Of a stretch of 64,000 nucleotides of DNA, positions 1 to 10,300 are shown one piece after another. Under the pieces are notes generated by a model. It was given only the letters and a program-made list of their open reading frames with translations. It was not told where the DNA came from and ran no database searches. The position numbers were made by a program, and so were the translations under genes. The stretch's first letter is position 1; every line of letters starts with the position of its first letter. The stretch is from Erysipelotrichaceae bacterium. Its GTDB lineage: Bacteria; Bacillota_I; Bacilli_A; Erysipelotrichales; Erysipelotrichaceae. Location: contig JAAZCQ010000004.1 of NCBI GenBank assembly GCA_012513225.1, positions 1 through 64,000 on the forward strand. Reading direction: 5' to 3'.

Positions 1-326
1 CTAAAGCAGATAGTTTTATTTACAAAAATATTGATCTGACTACATTAGTAATTGCAATAAAAAATACCTTAGAGGGGTATTCTATATTTCCAACAAAATC
101 AATACCAAAATTACCCAATGATGCTGAATTAACACCAAAAGAATTAGAAATATTACGATTAATATGTGAGGCTAAATCAAGAAAAGAAATTGCTAAAATA
201 CTTTATTTAAGTGAAGGAACTATAAAAGCTTATATTAGCACTATATTACAAAAAACAGGTTATGATTCTATTTCTAAACTTGCTATATATGCCTTATCTA
301 ATGGATATATAAATTCAAAGATCTAG
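1..326 (+). CDS. Response regulator, NarL/LuxR family, C-terminal part
   Basis: The 5' end lies outside the window. About 107 codons are readable from base 3. They hold the last part of a receiver domain (KADSFIYKN, then an LxxAIKNTLEG helix) and a LuxR/GerE helix-turn-helix (LTPKELEILRLI, then SRKEIAKILYLSEGTIKAYIS). Such proteins are phosphorylated by a partner kinase and bind promoters. The stop shares a CTAG with the stop of the convergent kinase gene, and a hairpin with a U-run follows. The kinase beside it is of the NarX/HisKA_3 type that normally pairs with NarL regulators, so the two are probably cognate although they are convergent. The target genes cannot be told. Confidence 0.85.
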   Translation, partial: KADSFIYKNIDLTTLVIAIKNTLEGYSIFPTKSIPKLPNDAELTPKELEILRLICEAKSRKEIAKILYLSEGTIKAYISTILQKTGYDSISKLAIYALSNGYINSKI

Positions 327-341
327 CTTAGATCTTTTTTT
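317..341 (+). terminator. Intrinsic terminator after the response regulator
   Basis: Nine-base perfect arms (AAAGATCTA and TAGATCTTT) with a three-base loop, continued by more T residues on the plus strand. The stem contains the overlapping stop codons of the two convergent genes. The U-tract is good on the plus strand and weak on the minus strand. Confidence 0.75.
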
Positions 342-1648
342 ATTGCTATCTCAATTTTAAAATTATTTTCAGGTATGATTTTAAATGTAGAATCATAAGA
401 TAAAAGTGCTCTTTTCATTCCTAGAATTCCATCTCCTTCAATATAATCACCTTCAATTAAGTTTCCATCATTATAAATTATTATAAATACTTTTTCTAAA
501 GTCTCAAAAATATTTACATATACATTTCTTGCACCACCATGTCTAATTGCATTAGTACTAGCTTCTCTAATAATATTCAAAAAAATTAATGAAATTTCAT
601 TATCTTTTGGAAATTTTCCATTTAATTTAATGTTTGTATTTACTAACTCAAAAGTCTTAACTAATGCATCAAATTTATTTTCAACAGTTAAATTACTATC
701 TAAAATTAAATCAGCTCTAATATTTTTTAGCATTTCTTTAATTTTATATATATTATTTTTACTACTCATATTTTCTATATAGGAGTGCACTATTGATAAT
801 CTTTGTCCAAGAATATCATGAATTCTAAATCTCAAATTTAAGATTTCATTTTCAAACACCGTATTTTCTATATTTAATATACTTTGTTTAAGTTCATTTT
901 GTTTAGAAATTAAAAATTTATTTTGATTTTCTAATTGTTCAAGTAAAACAAAGTATTTTGATACATCAATAAATTGGTAATAATTTCCTTTGTATTTGTG
1001 ATTACTTTTACTCTTTATCACTGTATAAGTTTGATTATTAATTTTAAAAAAATCATCTTCAATATTATCTAATATTGTTTTATATAATTCTTTCTCTGCT
1101 TTTTCATATTGTAATTCACATAACTTACTAAGCTCATACATACTAGTATTCATAAGCATTACATTATAATTGTCATCCAAGAATAATATTCCATCATCCA
1201 TTGTATCGAAAGCTTGTTTAATAGATAATCTAGAAGTAAAAGACTTTCTTAACTTATTTAATAAAAATAATTCATATAATTCAAAAATAAATAAAAGAAT
1301 ATTCATTAACATTAAACTATCTAATAAATTAGAAAACCTTATTATAATAATAGTACTTAAGAAAAGAGCAATTAATTTTCTGTGTTCATAGTGTATTAAT
1401 ATATCAATAATAAGAAAAAGAATTAATAAATAAGAAGAAAATATTGTTCTTGTTAAAGTCATGTTTTTAAGAATACGATAATATATGCTACTTGAAGTGT
1501 AATAAAATAATATAAAAGTTAAATTTCTCCCAAAGTAATGAAGATACTCATTTTTATTTAGCAATGGTTTTTTAAGTATCATAAATAAAACTGTCATATT
1601 AATACCTAAAAAACTAATTATGATGCTAATTAAATAATTATTAAGCAT
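323..1648 (-). CDS. Membrane sensor histidine kinase, HisKA_3/NarX type
   Basis: About 441 aa. The N-terminal 130 residues form several hydrophobic segments. A PAS-like stretch follows (DGILFLDDNYNVMLMN) and then a helical linker. The dimerisation/phospho-acceptor motif is RIHDILGQRL, with the His near residue 277. The C-terminus is a HATPase_c domain: N-box NIIREASTNAIRHGG, G1 YNDG and G2 GDGILGM. It should phosphorylate a NarL-type regulator such as the one convergent to it. I chose the ATG at 1648 because it sits about 8 bases after AAGG; a GTG at 1657 and an ATG at 1654 are alternatives. It overlaps the end of the upstream membrane protein, so the two are probably co-translated. The stimulus is unknown. 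Confidence 0.85.
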   Translation of the reverse strand: MLNNYLISIIISFLGINMTVLFMILKKPLLNKNEYLHYFGRNLTFILFYYTSSSIYYRILKNMTLTRTIFSSYLLILFLIIDILIHYEHRKLIALFLSTIIIIRFSNLLDSLMLMNILLFIFELYELFLLNKLRKSFTSRLSIKQAFDTMDDGILFLDDNYNVMLMNTSMYELSKLCELQYEKAEKELYKTILDNIEDDFFKINNQTYTVIKSKSNHKYKGNYYQFIDVSKYFVLLEQLENQNKFLISKQNELKQSILNIENTVFENEILNLRFRIHDILGQRLSIVHSYIENMSSKNNIYKIKEMLKNIRADLILDSNLTVENKFDALVKTFELVNTNIKLNGKFPKDNEISLIFLNIIREASTNAIRHGGARNVYVNIFETLEKVFIIIYNDGNLIEGDYIEGDGILGMKRALLSYDSTFKIIPENNFKIEIAIKKDLS

Positions 1649-3326
1649 TAACATCACCTTCTTTCTTGAAAGAAAGATTAATCAAAATACTACTATCATC
1701 ATAGCTAATTTTCTTAGTTGAAACTTTAATATTTTGTATTATATTTGCTAGTTTAAATATAAATATTCCATTAATATCATATACATCAATTATTACATCA
1801 TATGTATAATATTGTTTGTTCTCACTAATTTTCAAAAATAAATTTGATTTACTGAATCTTGTACATTTTTCAAGTATATTATTTGTTATATCAAAAATTG
1901 AATGTACATTATTTATATCTATATCATTATTAATTGTTACAAAAACCTGTCCTTCTATCTTTGCAGTATAACTATCTTGGATAATATTGTGCATTATTAT
2001 ACTAAAATCATCACTAGAAATATATTTATTTTTCATACCTTTTAAGATTAATGATGCTTTATTTTTACAATATCCAACAAAGATTTTTATATATGCTAAC
2101 AATAAATAATCTTGTTGTAAACTTAAATCTTCTCCATAAATTAAATCCGTATATTCATTAATTAAATCTATCTTTTTAATTAATACCTCATCAACTTTAT
2201 TTTTAATATTTGAAGAAATTTTTTGTTTTGTAATTTTTCTTTTTAAGTCTTGCTCAATAGTTAATATTTTATTTTGTCTATTAATGACAATAGATTTTGT
2301 ATTTACCTCTTTCATAAGCTTATTTATTACAAAGACATCAATAATTTTAATAGAAAAACCACCATCAATTTTATCTACTTTATACATAATATCTTTATTA
2401 TTTTTAGAATAGATTTCTTGAGATATGATATCTTTTTTAATATTTTTAAAAACATCATGTGGAATAGTATTATTTCCAGTAGGTTGATATTTTATATTAA
2501 AATTATTATCAACAATAAATAAATTTAAGTTAGGTATATTAAATACTTCATTATAATAATAATTACCAGGAAGAATATTTAATCTTATGCTTGCTTCTAA
2601 AAGATAAATAAAAACTATTGTATACATTAAACTAAAATCACTTGAAAAAATTCTAGGTATTCTCAATACGTAATACCTATTGTGTATAAAAATTAATATA
2701 AAAAATATTAAAATATATATTAATGAATATTTTTTTCTATTTTTATAAATTTTAAACATATTAATAATAGATAAAACTGATAAGAAAACCATCCAAATAA
2801 CTATTAAATTATATCCAAAATTATATGTATATATCGATGGTTTAGTAACATCAGAAAAAATAAATACAATATTATGATTTCTATTAGTTAAAACTAATAG
2901 TATTAATAAGCATGTTATTAATAGTAAAACTTTATCTATTATTTTGTTTGGATTATTATTATAAGAATATACAAGCATTTTATTATATATATAAAGATTC
3001 ATTAACATAGGTAAATAAAATAAATACCATAATATTTCTATATGTTCATAATTATCTGTAATACCTTTATAAAACTTTAAAATCATCCATAAAATCAATA
3101 AGAGTACAAATACCATTGAAAGTCTTCTAATTTTTAAATCTGTGATTCTATAATATAAAGAATATCCCCATAATGTAAGAGGAAGTATCATATGTAGATG
3201 TACCAAATTAGTTACAAATATAATATTATTTAAAACTTCTAGTTTAAATATTAAAAAAATTTGTAATATTAAAACTATTACAAAAAATAATATTAATGCT
3301 AACTTATTATTTCTAATATTAATCAT
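1641..3326 (-). CDS. Multi-pass membrane sensor-like protein, partner of the kinase
   Basis: 561 aa, not firmly recognised. The first roughly 255 residues contain seven or eight hydrophobic segments, in the style of the 7TM input domain found in front of some histidine kinases. A PAS-like segment (NLFIVDNNFNIKYQP) and a long helical region follow. The last 120 residues resemble the fold order of a kinase ATPase domain, but I see no phospho-acceptor His motif, no N-box and no glycine-rich lid. It is therefore probably a sensor or an inactive kinase-like partner. Its end overlaps the start of the real histidine kinase, which implies a stoichiometric pair. The start follows AAGGA at a usual distance. 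The function is inferred from context only. Confidence 0.7.
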   Translation of the reverse strand: MINIRNNKLALILFFVIVLILQIFLIFKLEVLNNIIFVTNLVHLHMILPLTLWGYSLYYRITDLKIRRLSMVFVLLLILWMILKFYKGITDNYEHIEILWYLFYLPMLMNLYIYNKMLVYSYNNNPNKIIDKVLLLITCLLILLVLTNRNHNIVFIFSDVTKPSIYTYNFGYNLIVIWMVFLSVLSIINMFKIYKNRKKYSLIYILIFFILIFIHNRYYVLRIPRIFSSDFSLMYTIVFIYLLEASIRLNILPGNYYYNEVFNIPNLNLFIVDNNFNIKYQPTGNNTIPHDVFKNIKKDIISQEIYSKNNKDIMYKVDKIDGGFSIKIIDVFVINKLMKEVNTKSIVINRQNKILTIEQDLKRKITKQKISSNIKNKVDEVLIKKIDLINEYTDLIYGEDLSLQQDYLLLAYIKIFVGYCKNKASLILKGMKNKYISSDDFSIIMHNIIQDSYTAKIEGQVFVTINNDIDINNVHSIFDITNNILEKCTRFSKSNLFLKISENKQYYTYDVIIDVYDINGIFIFKLANIIQNIKVSTKKISYDDSSILINLSFKKEGDVNA

Positions 3327-3364
3327 ATTAGCGTCCTTACTTATATAATAACAAGAAAATTAAA

Positions 3365-3381
3365 AACCGCAAATACGGTTA
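3365..3381 (-). terminator. Terminator after ruvB
   Basis: On the minus strand AACCG and CGGTT arms enclose a TATTTG loop and run into a T-rich tail. The stem overlaps the ruvB stop codon. It separates the ruvAB transcript from the two-component genes downstream. Confidence 0.6.
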
Positions 3382-4383
3382 AAATAATGATTCATTATGA
3401 TTTATTCCTAAATGTTTATATGCTTTCGGAGTTGCTACCCTGCCTCTTGGAGTTCTATTTATAAATCCTATTTGGAGTAAGTATGGTTCATATACATCTT
3501 CCAGTGTCATTGTTTCTTCACTAATTGAACTAGCTAAAGTTTCTAATCCAACAGGACCTCCTTTAAATCTTTCAATAATTCCACGTAAATACCTTATGTC
3601 AACTTCATCTAGTCCTAATGAATCTACTTGAAGTTTATCTAATGAAGTATTTGCAACATCTTTGCTTATTATACCTTCGTTAAAAACTTGTGCAAAATCT
3701 CTAACCCTTCTAAGTAACCTATTTGCTATTCTTGGAGTTCCTCTTGATCGTGTTGCAATTTGACTTAAAGCATCTTCTTCAATAGTTACACCTAATACTC
3801 TTGCAGTTCTTTTTACTATAGATGATAGTTCTTCTTCTGAATAATAATCAAGTTTAGAAACAATTCCAAATCGATCTCTTAAAGGTGCACTTAAATCACC
3901 TGCACGTGTTGTTGCACCTACTAATGTAAATGGAGGAAGCTCTAATCTAATATTTCTTGCCCCAGTATCTTTTCCAATAACTATATCAATACAAAAATCT
4001 TCCATTGCAGGATATAATACTTCTTCAACAATTTTTGGAAGTCTATGAATTTCATCAATGAATAAAATATCTCCTGCCTCTAAAGTTGATAAAATAGCTG
4101 CTAAGTCTCCACTTTTTTCAATACTAGGTCCACTACAAACTCTAACTTTTGTATGCATTTCATTTGCTAAAATATAAGATAAAGTTGTTTTACCTAATCC
4201 TGGAGGACCATAAAGTAGAACATGATCAAGAGTTTCATTCCTTAGTAATGCTGCTTTTATAAAAACTCTTAAATTAGACTTTAATAAATCTTGTCCAACA
4301 TAATCATCTAAGGATTGTGGTCTAATGTTTTCTTCATCATCTTCTACATCAACTAAAGCAGATAATAGTCTTTCATCACCCAT
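3379..4383 (-). CDS. ruvB: Holliday junction branch-migration ATPase RuvB
   Basis: 334 aa, normal length. RuvB is a hexameric AAA+ motor that pumps DNA through the RuvA-bound Holliday junction during recombinational repair. Walker A is GPPGLGKTT (residues 59-67) and Walker B is FIDEIH (108-113). The arginine-finger/sensor stretch [18 protein letters not shown] and the C-terminal winged helix ending in [16 protein letters not shown] are all present. It starts 4 bases after the ruvA stop with a GGGGTG ribosome site, so ruvA and ruvB are one operon. ruvC is not adjacent, as usual in Bacillota. Confidence 0.98.
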   Translation of the reverse strand: MGDERLLSALVDVEDDEENIRPQSLDDYVGQDLLKSNLRVFIKAALLRNETLDHVLLYGPPGLGKTTLSYILANEMHTKVRVCSGPSIEKSGDLAAILSTLEAGDILFIDEIHRLPKIVEEVLYPAMEDFCIDIVIGKDTGARNIRLELPPFTLVGATTRAGDLSAPLRDRFGIVSKLDYYSEEELSSIVKRTARVLGVTIEEDALSQIATRSRGTPRIANRLLRRVRDFAQVFNEGIISKDVANTSLDKLQVDSLGLDEVDIRYLRGIIERFKGGPVGLETLASSISEETMTLEDVYEPYLLQIGFINRTPRGRVATPKAYKHLGINHNESLF

Positions 4384-4387
4384 TTAA

Positions 4388-4960
4388 TCACCCCTTTTTC
4401 TTCATAAGTAGTTGTAATCCCATTTTTAAATATTCATCACTAGAAAGATTAGGATTCTGTAATAAAGTATTAGTAATAGTATTAATTTCACCTTGTTTAT
4501 ATCCAAGATTCTTTAAACCTTCTATCGCATCACTTAATTCATCATTTAAGATATTATCACTTTTCTCACTAATCAGCTTTCCCTTTAAATCCAATATTAT
4601 TTGACTAGCAGTTTTTGCACCTACGCCAGGCATAGTTTTTAAAAAAGTTATATCTTTATTTTCAATTGAAATTATAAGTTTCTTATAATCAGATTTAGAT
4701 AAAATATTTAAAGCTGATTTAGGCCCAATACCTTTAACATTTATCAATTTTAAAAATAATTCCTTTTCTTCTAAAGATAAAAATCCATACAAACTTATTT
4801 CATCTTCACGTACATGTTGGTATGTGTAAATTATTTTTTCCTTATTTAAAGACAATTCATTAGGGTGAATAAAATTAATCTTATATCCTATTCCATTATT
4901 TTCTAATATTACCCAATCAATTCCATAAGAAGATACTATTCCTTTAATAAAAGCAATCAT
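4388..4960 (-). CDS. ruvA: Holliday junction-binding protein RuvA
   Basis: 190 aa. RuvA binds four-way junctions as a tetramer and loads RuvB. The order is an N-terminal OB fold (MIAFIKGIVSSYG to YQHVREDEISLYGF), paired helix-hairpin-helix motifs (VKGIGPKSALNIL and MPGVGAKTASQIILDLKGKL), a flexible linker and the C-terminal RuvB-contact domain (DAIEGLKNLGYKQGEIN). It lies between obgE and ruvB on the same strand. Confidence 0.97.
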   Translation of the reverse strand: MIAFIKGIVSSYGIDWVILENNGIGYKINFIHPNELSLNKEKIIYTYQHVREDEISLYGFLSLEEKELFLKLINVKGIGPKSALNILSKSDYKKLIISIENKDITFLKTMPGVGAKTASQIILDLKGKLISEKSDNILNDELSDAIEGLKNLGYKQGEINTITNTLLQNPNLSSDEYLKMGLQLLMKKKG

Positions 4961-4993
4961 TTTATACTACCTTTCATTAATAAGATTATACCA

Positions 4994-6274
4994 TTATTCA
5001 ACAAATTCAAATCTATAATCATCTAATATAATTAAATCACCTTCTAAAACACCTGCTTCTCTTAAAGCATCATCAACTCCTAATTTTTTCATTGCAACTG
5101 CAAATCTATAATACCCTTCTTCATTATCAAAATTAATAGATTTAAATATTCTACTTGCTTTATCACTAATAAGTTCCCATTGTCCATTTCCTAAGTTTTT
5201 AACTTCTATTTCTTTTTCTTTTGGCTTATAAGTATATACAATATGTTTATCTTCTTTTTTAGAGTCATATAATGGGAAAAGTGGAGTCACACTTAATATA
5301 TTAATTGTTTCATATAATAGTTTATCAATTCCTTCATTAATAATTGCACTACCCTCAAAAACTTTAATATTAGGAAATTCTTTTTTAAATCTATCTAAAT
5401 TTTCTTGTGCACCTTCTAAATCAATCTTATTTGCAAAAACAATTTGAGGTCTTTCACTTAGTCTATATTCATATTGTATTAATTCTTCATTTATTATCTT
5501 AAAATCCTCTATAGGATCTCTTCCATCAATAGCACCAATATCAATAACATGTATTAAAACTCTACATCTTTCAATGTGTTTTAAAAATTCGTGTCCTAAA
5601 CCTTTTCCTTGACTTGCTCCTTTTATTAGTCCAGGTAAATCTGCCATAACAAAACTTCTTCCATCTTTAACTTTAACTACACCTAAATTAGGAACTAGTG
5701 TTGTAAAGTGATAATCAGCTATTTCTGGTTTTGCTGCAGAAACTACAGACAATAAAGTGGATTTCCCTACAGATGGAAATCCTATTAAGCCAACATCTGC
5801 TAGAAGTTTAAGCTCTAGTTGTATTTCTTTACTTTCACCAGATTCACCAGGTTGAGCAAATTCAGGAGCACTATCTCTGCTAGTTGCAAAATGCCAATTC
5901 CCTTTTCCACCTCTTCCGCCCCTAGCAATAACTTCTCTTTGACCAACTTCGATAAGATCTGCAATAACTTGATTTGTACTTAAATCCTTAACTGTAGTGC
6001 CTTGTGGAACTTTAATTATAATATCATCACCATCAGCACCACTCATTTTTTTATTTTTACCTACACCGCCATTTTTAGCACTAATTGTTCTATTGTATCT
6101 TAAATCTAAAAGCGTTGATTTATTTGTATCAACTTCAAAAATAATACTCCCACCTTTTCCTCCATCTCCTCCAGAGGGTCCACCAAAAGGAACGTATTTT
6201 TCTCTTCTAAAGGCAACAAGACCATTTCCACCGTTTCCTGCATTCACTTTTATTTTTACACTATCTATAAACAT
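4994..6274 (-). CDS. obgE: Obg-family GTPase ObgE/CgtA
   Basis: 426 aa. This essential GTPase acts in 50S ribosome maturation and stress signalling. It has the glycine-rich Obg domain at residues 1-158 (NAGNGGNG, GGPSGGDGGKGG), then a G domain with P-loop GFPSVGKST, switch region TTLVPNLG, DLPGLIKGAS and NKID, and the OCT C-terminal domain after residue 350. It follows rpmA, the usual rplU-prp-rpmA-obgE order of Bacillota. An AGGAGA ribosome site precedes the ATG, and a strong hairpin lies just upstream of it. Confidence 0.98.
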   Translation of the reverse strand: MFIDSVKIKVNAGNGGNGLVAFRREKYVPFGGPSGGDGGKGGSIIFEVDTNKSTLLDLRYNRTISAKNGGVGKNKKMSGADGDDIIIKVPQGTTVKDLSTNQVIADLIEVGQREVIARGGRGGKGNWHFATSRDSAPEFAQPGESGESKEIQLELKLLADVGLIGFPSVGKSTLLSVVSAAKPEIADYHFTTLVPNLGVVKVKDGRSFVMADLPGLIKGASQGKGLGHEFLKHIERCRVLIHVIDIGAIDGRDPIEDFKIINEELIQYEYRLSERPQIVFANKIDLEGAQENLDRFKKEFPNIKVFEGSAIINEGIDKLLYETINILSVTPLFPLYDSKKEDKHIVYTYKPKEKEIEVKNLGNGQWELISDKASRIFKSINFDNEEGYYRFAVAMKKLGVDDALREAGVLEGDLIILDDYRFEFVE

Positions 6275-6284
6275 AACAAATTCT

Positions 6285-6316
6285 CCTAAAATAAAATCCC
6301 CAATTATTGGGGATTT
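6285..6316 (-). terminator. Hairpin between rpmA and obgE
   Basis: Ten-base perfect arms (AAATCCCCAA and TTGGGGATTT) with a three-base loop, then UAUUUUA on the minus strand, ending about 8 bases before the obgE ribosome site. The U-tract is weak, so it is more likely an attenuator or RNA-stability element that lets rpmA exceed obgE than a full stop. Confidence 0.55.
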
Positions 6317-6318
6317 AA

Positions 6319-6603
6319 CTATGCTTGTGGATAAACTGAAACTTTTTTTCTAGCTTTACCTAAGCGTTCAAACTTTACAATACCATCAACTAAAGCAAAT
6401 AATGTGTCATCTCCACCACGAGCAACATTTGTGCCTGGATGAATTTTTGTTCCACGTTGACGATATAAAATTGAACCTGCACTAGCAAATTCACCATCAG
6501 ATTTCTTTGAACCTAAGCGTTTAGAATGAGAATCACGACCGTTCTTTGTAGAACTAACTCCCTTTTTACTCGCAAATAATTGAATATCTAATATAAACTT
6601 CAT
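6319..6603 (-). CDS. rpmA: 50S ribosomal protein L27 with Prp-cleaved N-terminal extension
   Basis: 94 aa. L27 sits near the peptidyl-transferase centre. The core starts at [15 protein letters not shown] and is typical. Before it lies a 10-12 residue extension (DIQLFAS) of the kind found in Bacillota and related phyla, which is removed by the cysteine protease Prp before ribosome assembly. The gene for that protease is immediately upstream, three bases away. Removal here is inferred from the motif. Confidence 0.97.
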   Translation of the reverse strand: MKFILDIQLFASKKGVSSTKNGRDSHSKRLGSKKSDGEFASAGSILYRQRGTKIHPGTNVARGGDDTLFALVDGIVKFERLGKARKKVSVYPQA

Positions 6604-6606
6604 GAG

Positions 6607-6918
6607 TTACACCTCCTGTTTAATAATTTTTATATATTTTGAATATACTTCTACCATTGTTTCTAGTTGAATAATTCCTGTTTGCATTATCGTTTGTGAA
6701 ACATCATTAGGTTCACTAATTTTAATAGTAATGATATTATTGGCAATTGTACAAGAAGTACTTGGATGTAAAATATCTAAAGCATTACATAACCCAGTAG
6801 CAATACTACTAACACCAGCACAAACTAAATCTTCACCTGGATTTGCATAGTGAGCATGACCATGTATATTCATACCAACTACTCTATCCTTATTGCTTTG
6901 AACGCTAATGTAAATCAT
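6607..6918 (-). CDS. prp: Ribosomal-processing cysteine protease Prp
   Basis: 103 aa. It cleaves the N-terminal extension of L27. The catalytic His is in IHGHAHYA (His21 by alignment) and the catalytic Cys in DLVCAGVS (Cys33), which matches the spacing in the characterised Staphylococcus enzyme. It lies between rplU and rpmA, the conserved position, with gaps of 2-3 bases on either side, so it is co-translated with its substrate. Confidence 0.95.
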   Translation of the reverse strand: MIYISVQSNKDRVVGMNIHGHAHYANPGEDLVCAGVSSIATGLCNALDILHPSTSCTIANNIITIKISEPNDVSQTIMQTGIIQLETMVEVYSKYIKIIKQEV

Positions 6919-6920
6919 AA

Positions 6921-7232
6921 TTAACCTTCTATTGATTCAACTGTAAGCTTTGTATAAGGTTGTCTATGCCCTTGTTTATGGCGAGTAGATCCTTTTTTTG
7001 CTTTGTACTTGAAAATAATTATTTTCTTTTCTTTACCATGTTTAGCAACTGTACAATTAACTTTTGCTCCATCAACATAAGGAGTTCCAATCTTAGTACC
7101 TTCATTAGAAACAAAGACAACTTTATCTAAAGTAATTTTATCTCCTACTTCAGCTTCTAATTTTTCTACATATATTTCTTGTCCTTCTTTAACTAATAAT
7201 TGCTTTCCACCAGTTTCAACTACTGCATACAT
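6921..7232 (-). CDS. rplU: 50S ribosomal protein L21
   Basis: 103 aa from [11 protein letters not shown], the normal L21 start. A longer reading extends 39 codons upstream, but those codons are the structured L21 leader RNA and not protein. A GGAGGTG ribosome site lies just before the ATG at 7232. The C-terminus carries the L21 signature ([27 protein letters not shown]). It is the first gene of the rplU-prp-rpmA(-obgE-ruvAB) transcript. Confidence 0.97.
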   Translation of the reverse strand: MYAVVETGGKQLLVKEGQEIYVEKLEAEVGDKITLDKVVFVSNEGTKIGTPYVDGAKVNCTVAKHGKEKKIIIFKYKAKKGSTRHKQGHRQPYTKLTVESIEG

Positions 7233-7239
7233 ATTTACA

Positions 7240-7335
7240 CCTCCAATTCTTATGCTAAAGACGCGCCAATGTGGGGGTCTATCGACTCTTTCTTCCCAGT
7301 ATTGAGCGGTTAAAGCCTCTAGAGGCTTATAACAT
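7240..7335 (-). ncRNA. L21 leader RNA upstream of rplU
   Basis: The roughly 100 bases between the promoter and rplU contain a perfect hairpin with arms AAGCCTCT and AGAGGCTT, then conserved-looking blocks CAATACTGGGAAG and CCCCCACATTGGCGCGTC. This resembles the L21 leader of Bacillota, proposed to mediate autoregulation by r-protein L21. A covariance search against the L21 leader family (RF00559 as I recall the accession) would settle it. Confidence 0.7.
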
Positions 7336-7339
7336 AGCG

Positions 7340-7368
7340 ATAATATCATATAAACAGACTATAGTCAA
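7340..7368 (-). promoter_or_regulatory. Sigma-A promoter of the rplU operon
   Basis: On the minus strand TTGACT (7363-7368) and TATTAT (7340-7345) are separated by 17 bases. The -35 box overlaps the polC stop codon, so the ribosomal operon has its own promoter directly behind polC. Confidence 0.7.
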
Positions 7369-10300
7369 CCAAATAAAGACATTTGATTCATATCAGATAA
7401 GCCCTCAAGGCATCCAAGTTTATCTAATTTTTCTACAAGTTTATTAGATAATTGTGTTCTCTTTATTAAATCTTCTTTAGAAATAAATTCTCTTTCTTTT
7501 CTTGCAATTTCTATTGATTTAGCTACATTGACTCCTAGTCCATCAATAGTTATAAAAGATGGAATGATAGTTTTTGGATCATTTTCGTCAACACTAAATT
7601 CAGTTGCTTTACTTTTATACAAATCTATATTAGATATTTTATAACCACGAGCATATAACTCATTACATATTTCTAAGGAGTCATATAAAGCTCTCTCTTT
7701 ATTAGAAGCTCTTTTATCGCCATAAGTGTTCATTCTATTAAATATATCATTCATTCTTTCCTTAATTGCCACAATACCTTTACTCATCGTTTCAATTTCA
7801 TAGGCATCACTTCTTAATGTAAAATATTGAACATAAAAGTATTGAGGATAATAAACTTTAAACCAAGCTATTCTTAACGCCATTATTACATAAGCACAAG
7901 CATGAGCTTTTGGAAACATATATTTAATTTTTTTACAACTATCAATGTACCAGTCAGGAACATTATTTTCTTTCATTAATTCTTCCCATTCTGGCTTTAA
8001 ACCTTTTCCTTTTCTTACTGATTCCATAATAGCAAATGCACTAATTGGTTTTAAACCTTTACTAATCAAAAAGGTCATAATATCATCTCTACAACCAATA
8101 ACTTCGTCTAATGGTAATCCTTGTTGAATTAAAGTTTGTGCATTATTTGCCCATACATCTGTACCATGAGTCAGTCCAGAAATAATAACTAATTCACTAA
8201 AATTTTTAGGTAATGCTTCTTCTAAAACTTTTCTAGTTATTTTTGTGCCAAATTCTGGTAATCCTAAAGCACCTGTTTTTTCATCATAAATCCTTGAATC
8301 AGCATGTAGTTCATCAGAGGAATAAAATAATGAAATAACTCTAGGATCATTCATAGGAATTAAAGTAGGATCTATCCCTGATATATTATAAAGTAGTCTC
8401 ATCGCGGTAGGATCAATGTGTCCTAAAATATCAAATTTCAAAACATTATCATGTATATCATGAAAATCAAAGTGAGTAGTTTTCCATTCGGAATTTTTAT
8501 CATTTGCAGGAAATTGAATAGGAGTAAAATCAGAAGTTTCCATATCTTGAGGTATCACAATTATTCCTCCAGGATGTTGGCCAGTAGTCCTTTTTATTCC
8601 AACACATCCTAGTGCTAAGTAGTCTTTATAGGCTTTTGAAACATGATCTAAACCCATTTCTTCTAAATATCCACTTACATATCCAAATGCAGTTTTATCA
8701 GCAACTGTACCAATAGTACCAGCTCTATAAACATGATCATCTCCAAATACTTCTTTAGTAAAGTTATGAGCTTTAGCTTGATATTCATTTGAAAAGTTTA
8801 GGTCAATATCTGGAACTTTTTCCCCTTCAAATCCTAAAAATGTTTCAAATGGAATATTATGACCATCTCCTTTCATGATTGTATTACAGACTGGACAAGG
8901 CTTATCTTCTAAATCATAACCAGAAGAAATTTCACCATCTATAAAGAATTCAGAATGATGACAGTTTTCACAAACATAATGAGGAAAAAGTGGATTTACT
9001 TCTGTAATCTTAGACATGGTTGCAACAAATGAAGATCCAACTGAACCTCTTGAACCCACTATATAACCATCATCATTACTTTTCTTAACCAATAAATGTG
9101 AAATATAATATACTACTGCATAACCATTACTAATGATACTATCTAATTCTTTTTCTAAACGATTAACTACAATTTCAGGTAAATTTTCTCCATATTTTAA
9201 ATGTGCATTAGCATAACATACATCTTTAAGCTTTTGTGCAGATCCTTCTACTATTGGAGGATAAGTTCCTTTTGGAACAGGTAAAACTTCTTCAATCATA
9301 TTAAAAATTATTCTAGAGTTATTAACCACAAGCATATATGCTAGTTTTTCATCATTTAACCATTTAAATGATTCTAACATTTCATTTGTAGTTCTAAAAT
9401 GTTGGTCAGGATTTTTAGTATTTCTTCTTATATCTTTATTGTAAATATAAAGTGGATGTCTAACACCTCCAACGCCTTGTGAATTAATATAAACATCTCT
9501 AAATTTCTTTTGGTCAGGATTAAGATAATGTACATCACCTGTAGCTACTATAATTTTATTTAATTTAACCGCAGTATTAATAATTCTTAAAATTATTTCT
9601 TGTAATCTTTTTTTGTCTCTTATAGCATTATTGGAAATTAAATTAGAATAATTATCTAAAGGCTGAATTTCTATATAATCATAAAAACCCATTATTTCTT
9701 CTAGAGATTCTTGATCCTTATTAGAAGCATACTCAAAAACTTCACCATTTAAACAAGCGGAACCAATTAATATATTTTCTCTTTTATTGTCTAAAGTTTC
9801 TTTAATAATTCTAGGTTCTGATAAAAACTCTTCTCCCCCTTTTCCAAACACTGCCAGTGAGTCAGTGTTAGAAGTACTAACAAGCTCATATAAATCTTTT
9901 ATACCTCTTTGATTTTTTGCTAGTACAACAACATGATGTGCTCTATTTTTTGTAAAAGCATTTTCATCTTGTAAATTTTGTAATTCTTTCGATGTAAAAA
10001 CATCTTTTTTTCGTAATTCATTAAGCATTTGTAAGAAAATATCTTTTAACTTTTCTGCGTCATAATCTGCTCTATGAGCAACATCTTCATCATATTTAAT
10101 CTTATATAACCTAGCGATGTTTCCTAATCGATATTGCCTTCTATCACTATGTAATACTCTAGCCAAATCTAAAGTGTCTATTAGTGTGTTTTTTAAAGGC
10201 TTTTCATTTACAGATTTTAATGCTTCATTTAAAAAACCAAAATCAAAATCAGCATTATGTGCCACTAGTACACTATCACCAATAAAATTTAATATTTGAT

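Noticed and set aside
5997-6353. 118-codon plus-strand ORF opposite obgE and rpmA
   Set aside because: It mirrors the Gly-rich Obg domain as a Pro/Phe-rich reading, has no ribosome site and lies wholly over well-supported genes.
7233-7349. N-terminal extension of L21 by 39 residues
   Set aside because: No L21 has it; the bases form the L21 leader RNA, and the normal start has its own GGAGGTG site.
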